From: Caulobacter sp. AP07 | GTDB lineage: Bacteria; Pseudomonadota; Alphaproteobacteria; Caulobacterales; Caulobacteraceae | DNA: 51,539 nt | Assembly: GCF_000281955.1 (NCBI RefSeq) | Contig: NZ_AKKF01000225.1 | Coordinates: 1 to 51,539, forward strand | Direction of reading: 5' to 3' | Part shown: positions 50,479 through 51,539 of the stretch, piece by piece | Layout of the letters: every line of letters begins with the position of its first letter | Numbering within the stretch: position 1 is the stretch's first letter | Made by a program: the position numbers and the translations under genes | The notes under the pieces: generated by a model | Databases searched by the model: none | Seen by the model: only the letters and a program-made list of their open reading frames with translations | What the model was told of the DNA's origin: nothing

Positions 50479-51435
50479 ATGAAGGCCTGGTCGTTCAGCA
50501 CCGACAGCCACCCCCGCGCCGAGCGCGCGGAGGCCTGGCGCGAGGCGATGAGCCGGCTGGGCCTGCCGATCGAGGGCCTGTCGGACGCCGAGCCGGCCAG
50601 CGCCTCGGTGGTCTGCCTGACCTCGCCCCTGGGCATCGAGTTCGCCCTGGTCGAGGCCGGGGCCCAGGCGATCTCCGGCCGCCGCACCGGCCAGCCGGCG
50701 GCGGTCTGGCTGGCGGTGCTGCTGAGCGGCCAGGCCACCCTGGTCACCGACGACCTGGCCGAGGAGATGGTGGCCGGCGACATCGCCTACGGCCCGACCG
50801 GCCAGCCGGCGGCCCTGCGGCTGGAGACCCGCTGCCGGTTGATGTTCGTCCGCGCCCCGCGCGTGGCCCTGGACCACCGGCTGATCGCCCCGGTCAGCCT
50901 GCGGATCGGACGGCTGCAGGGGGCGACCGGCGTGGCCCACATCCTGTCGGGCCTGCTGCGGGCCACGGCCGATGGGCTGGAGGACCTGACCGTCGACCAA
51001 CTTCGTCCTGTTGAATTGGCCCTGACCGAGTTCCTGGCCATCTGCCTGGTCGAGGGCGGGGCCGAGACCGACGTCCTGGGCGTCGGCGGCGGCTCCGGAG
51101 CCCCCACCGCCCACCTGCAGCGGCTGTGCCAGACCATCGAGACCCTGCTGCCCGACCCGGACCTGTCCCTGCGCCGGGTGGCCGACGAGGAGGGGGTTTC
51201 GCCGCGCTACGTCCAGAAGCTGTTCGCCAGCGCCGACGAGACCTTCAGCCACTATCTGCGCACCCGGCGGCTGGAGCGCTGCCGCACCGACCTGGCCAGC
51301 CCGCAGCACGCACGGCTGTCGATCTCGGAGATCTGCTTCCGCTGGGGCTTCAACGGCTCGGCCCATTTCAGCCGGGCGTTCCGCGACCAGTACGGAATGT
51401 CGCCGCGGGAGTTCCGGCAGGGGGCGGCGGCTTAG
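50479..51435 (+). CDS. AraC-family regulator of the catabolic locus
   Basis: A 318-aa regulator, FeaR/AraC_binding_2-like in its first 180 residues (MSRLGLPIEGLSD, PLGIEF), with a C-terminal AraC double helix-turn-helix. The HTH landmarks are LSLRRVADEEGVSPRYVQKL and ISEICFRWGFNGSAHFSRAF followed by YGMSPREFR. It is the last gene of the Rieske-DODA-formamidase unit and the only regulator in the 35-51 kb locus, so it is the best candidate for the sensor of the pathway's substrate. Confidence 0.9.
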   Translation: MKAWSFSTDSHPRAERAEAWREAMSRLGLPIEGLSDAEPASASVVCLTSPLGIEFALVEAGAQAISGRRTGQPAAVWLAVLLSGQATLVTDDLAEEMVAGDIAYGPTGQPAALRLETRCRLMFVRAPRVALDHRLIAPVSLRIGRLQGATGVAHILSGLLRATADGLEDLTVDQLRPVELALTEFLAICLVEGGAETDVLGVGGGSGAPTAHLQRLCQTIETLLPDPDLSLRRVADEEGVSPRYVQKLFASADETFSHYLRTRRLERCRTDLASPQHARLSISEICFRWGFNGSAHFSRAFRDQYGMSPREFRQGAAA

Positions 51436-51456
51436 GTCATCGCCCCACAAACACCC

Positions 51457-51539
51457 GTCATCCCCCGCTTTATGCGGGGGACCCAAGCGGCGGTTGACGC
51501 ACCTTAAGAACGCCGCCGCAAGCTCGGCTTGGGTCCCCC
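51457..51539. repeat. Palindromic element, cut by the window edge
   Basis: Begins GTCATCCCCCGC and follows the 44559-44660 copy with about seven mismatches in 83 bases before the window ends. It lies 22 bases after the AraC stop codon and may act as a terminator. Confidence 0.85.

Overview
This looks like chromosome from a high-GC alphaproteobacterium of the Caulobacter type. The evidence is the codon use, an RND-free but TonB-receptor-equipped catabolic locus, an aquaporin-type ars operon, a PE-LIG-POL ligase D with Ku, and many short palindromic intergenic elements. The assignment is inferred from gene content; no rRNA or tRNA is present to settle it. Almost every gene is intact and tightly packed, with many ATGA or GTGA start/stop overlaps.

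Layout. 0.7-2.7 kb: a stand-alone PBP2 (mrdA) gene. 2.8-6.5 kb: a leftward group with a UPF0303 protein, a Gfo/Idh/MocA oxidoreductase, an ExuT-like MFS carrier and a 2-keto-4-pentenoate hydratase/FAH-type enzyme, facing a YjbR-like gene. 7.1-15.6 kb: non-homologous end joining (ligD, ku) on either side of an HxlR-DoxX-SDR redox module, a VirJ-like hydrolase and the trehalose operon otsB-otsA, with ku directly behind otsA. 15.6-20.1 kb: an envelope/stress assortment (acyltransferase, CPBP protease, AraC, cytochrome c, NmrA-like, HxlR). 20.1-25.2 kb: leftward alpha-glucan genes (GH15, debranching enzyme, GT4). 25.5-28.2 kb: cell-wall genes (L,D-transpeptidase, M15/DUF882). 28.5-32.4 kb: phosphate-binding PstS under a three-repeat Pho box next to an arsenic operon arsR-arsC-aqpS-arsC, divergent from arsH. 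32.5-35.0 kb: a gene-poor accessory patch with small membrane proteins, an unrecognised PD-(D/E)xK-like protein and the decayed end of a serine recombinase.

The most distinctive part is 35.3-51.4 kb, a composite catabolic locus. A rightward run encodes a TonB receptor, an MFS carrier, a RutA-like flavin monooxygenase, a RutB-like amidohydrolase, an M20-fold hydrolase with an altered active site, a RutF-like flavin reductase and a TauD-type oxygenase. This resembles half of the uracil-degrading Rut pathway rebuilt for another substrate, with its own outer-membrane importer. After an inserted-looking uronate dehydrogenase and VOC/SDR genes comes a second arm: a divergent TauD oxygenase facing a Rieske oxygenase, a DODA-type extradiol dioxygenase, a formamidase/acetamidase and an AraC regulator. 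I could not match this set to any described pathway; the substrate is probably a cyclic amide, ureide or N-heteroaromatic compound (inference).

Several families of short palindromic repeats run through the window. One copy lies in frame inside ligD, between its phosphoesterase and ligase domains.
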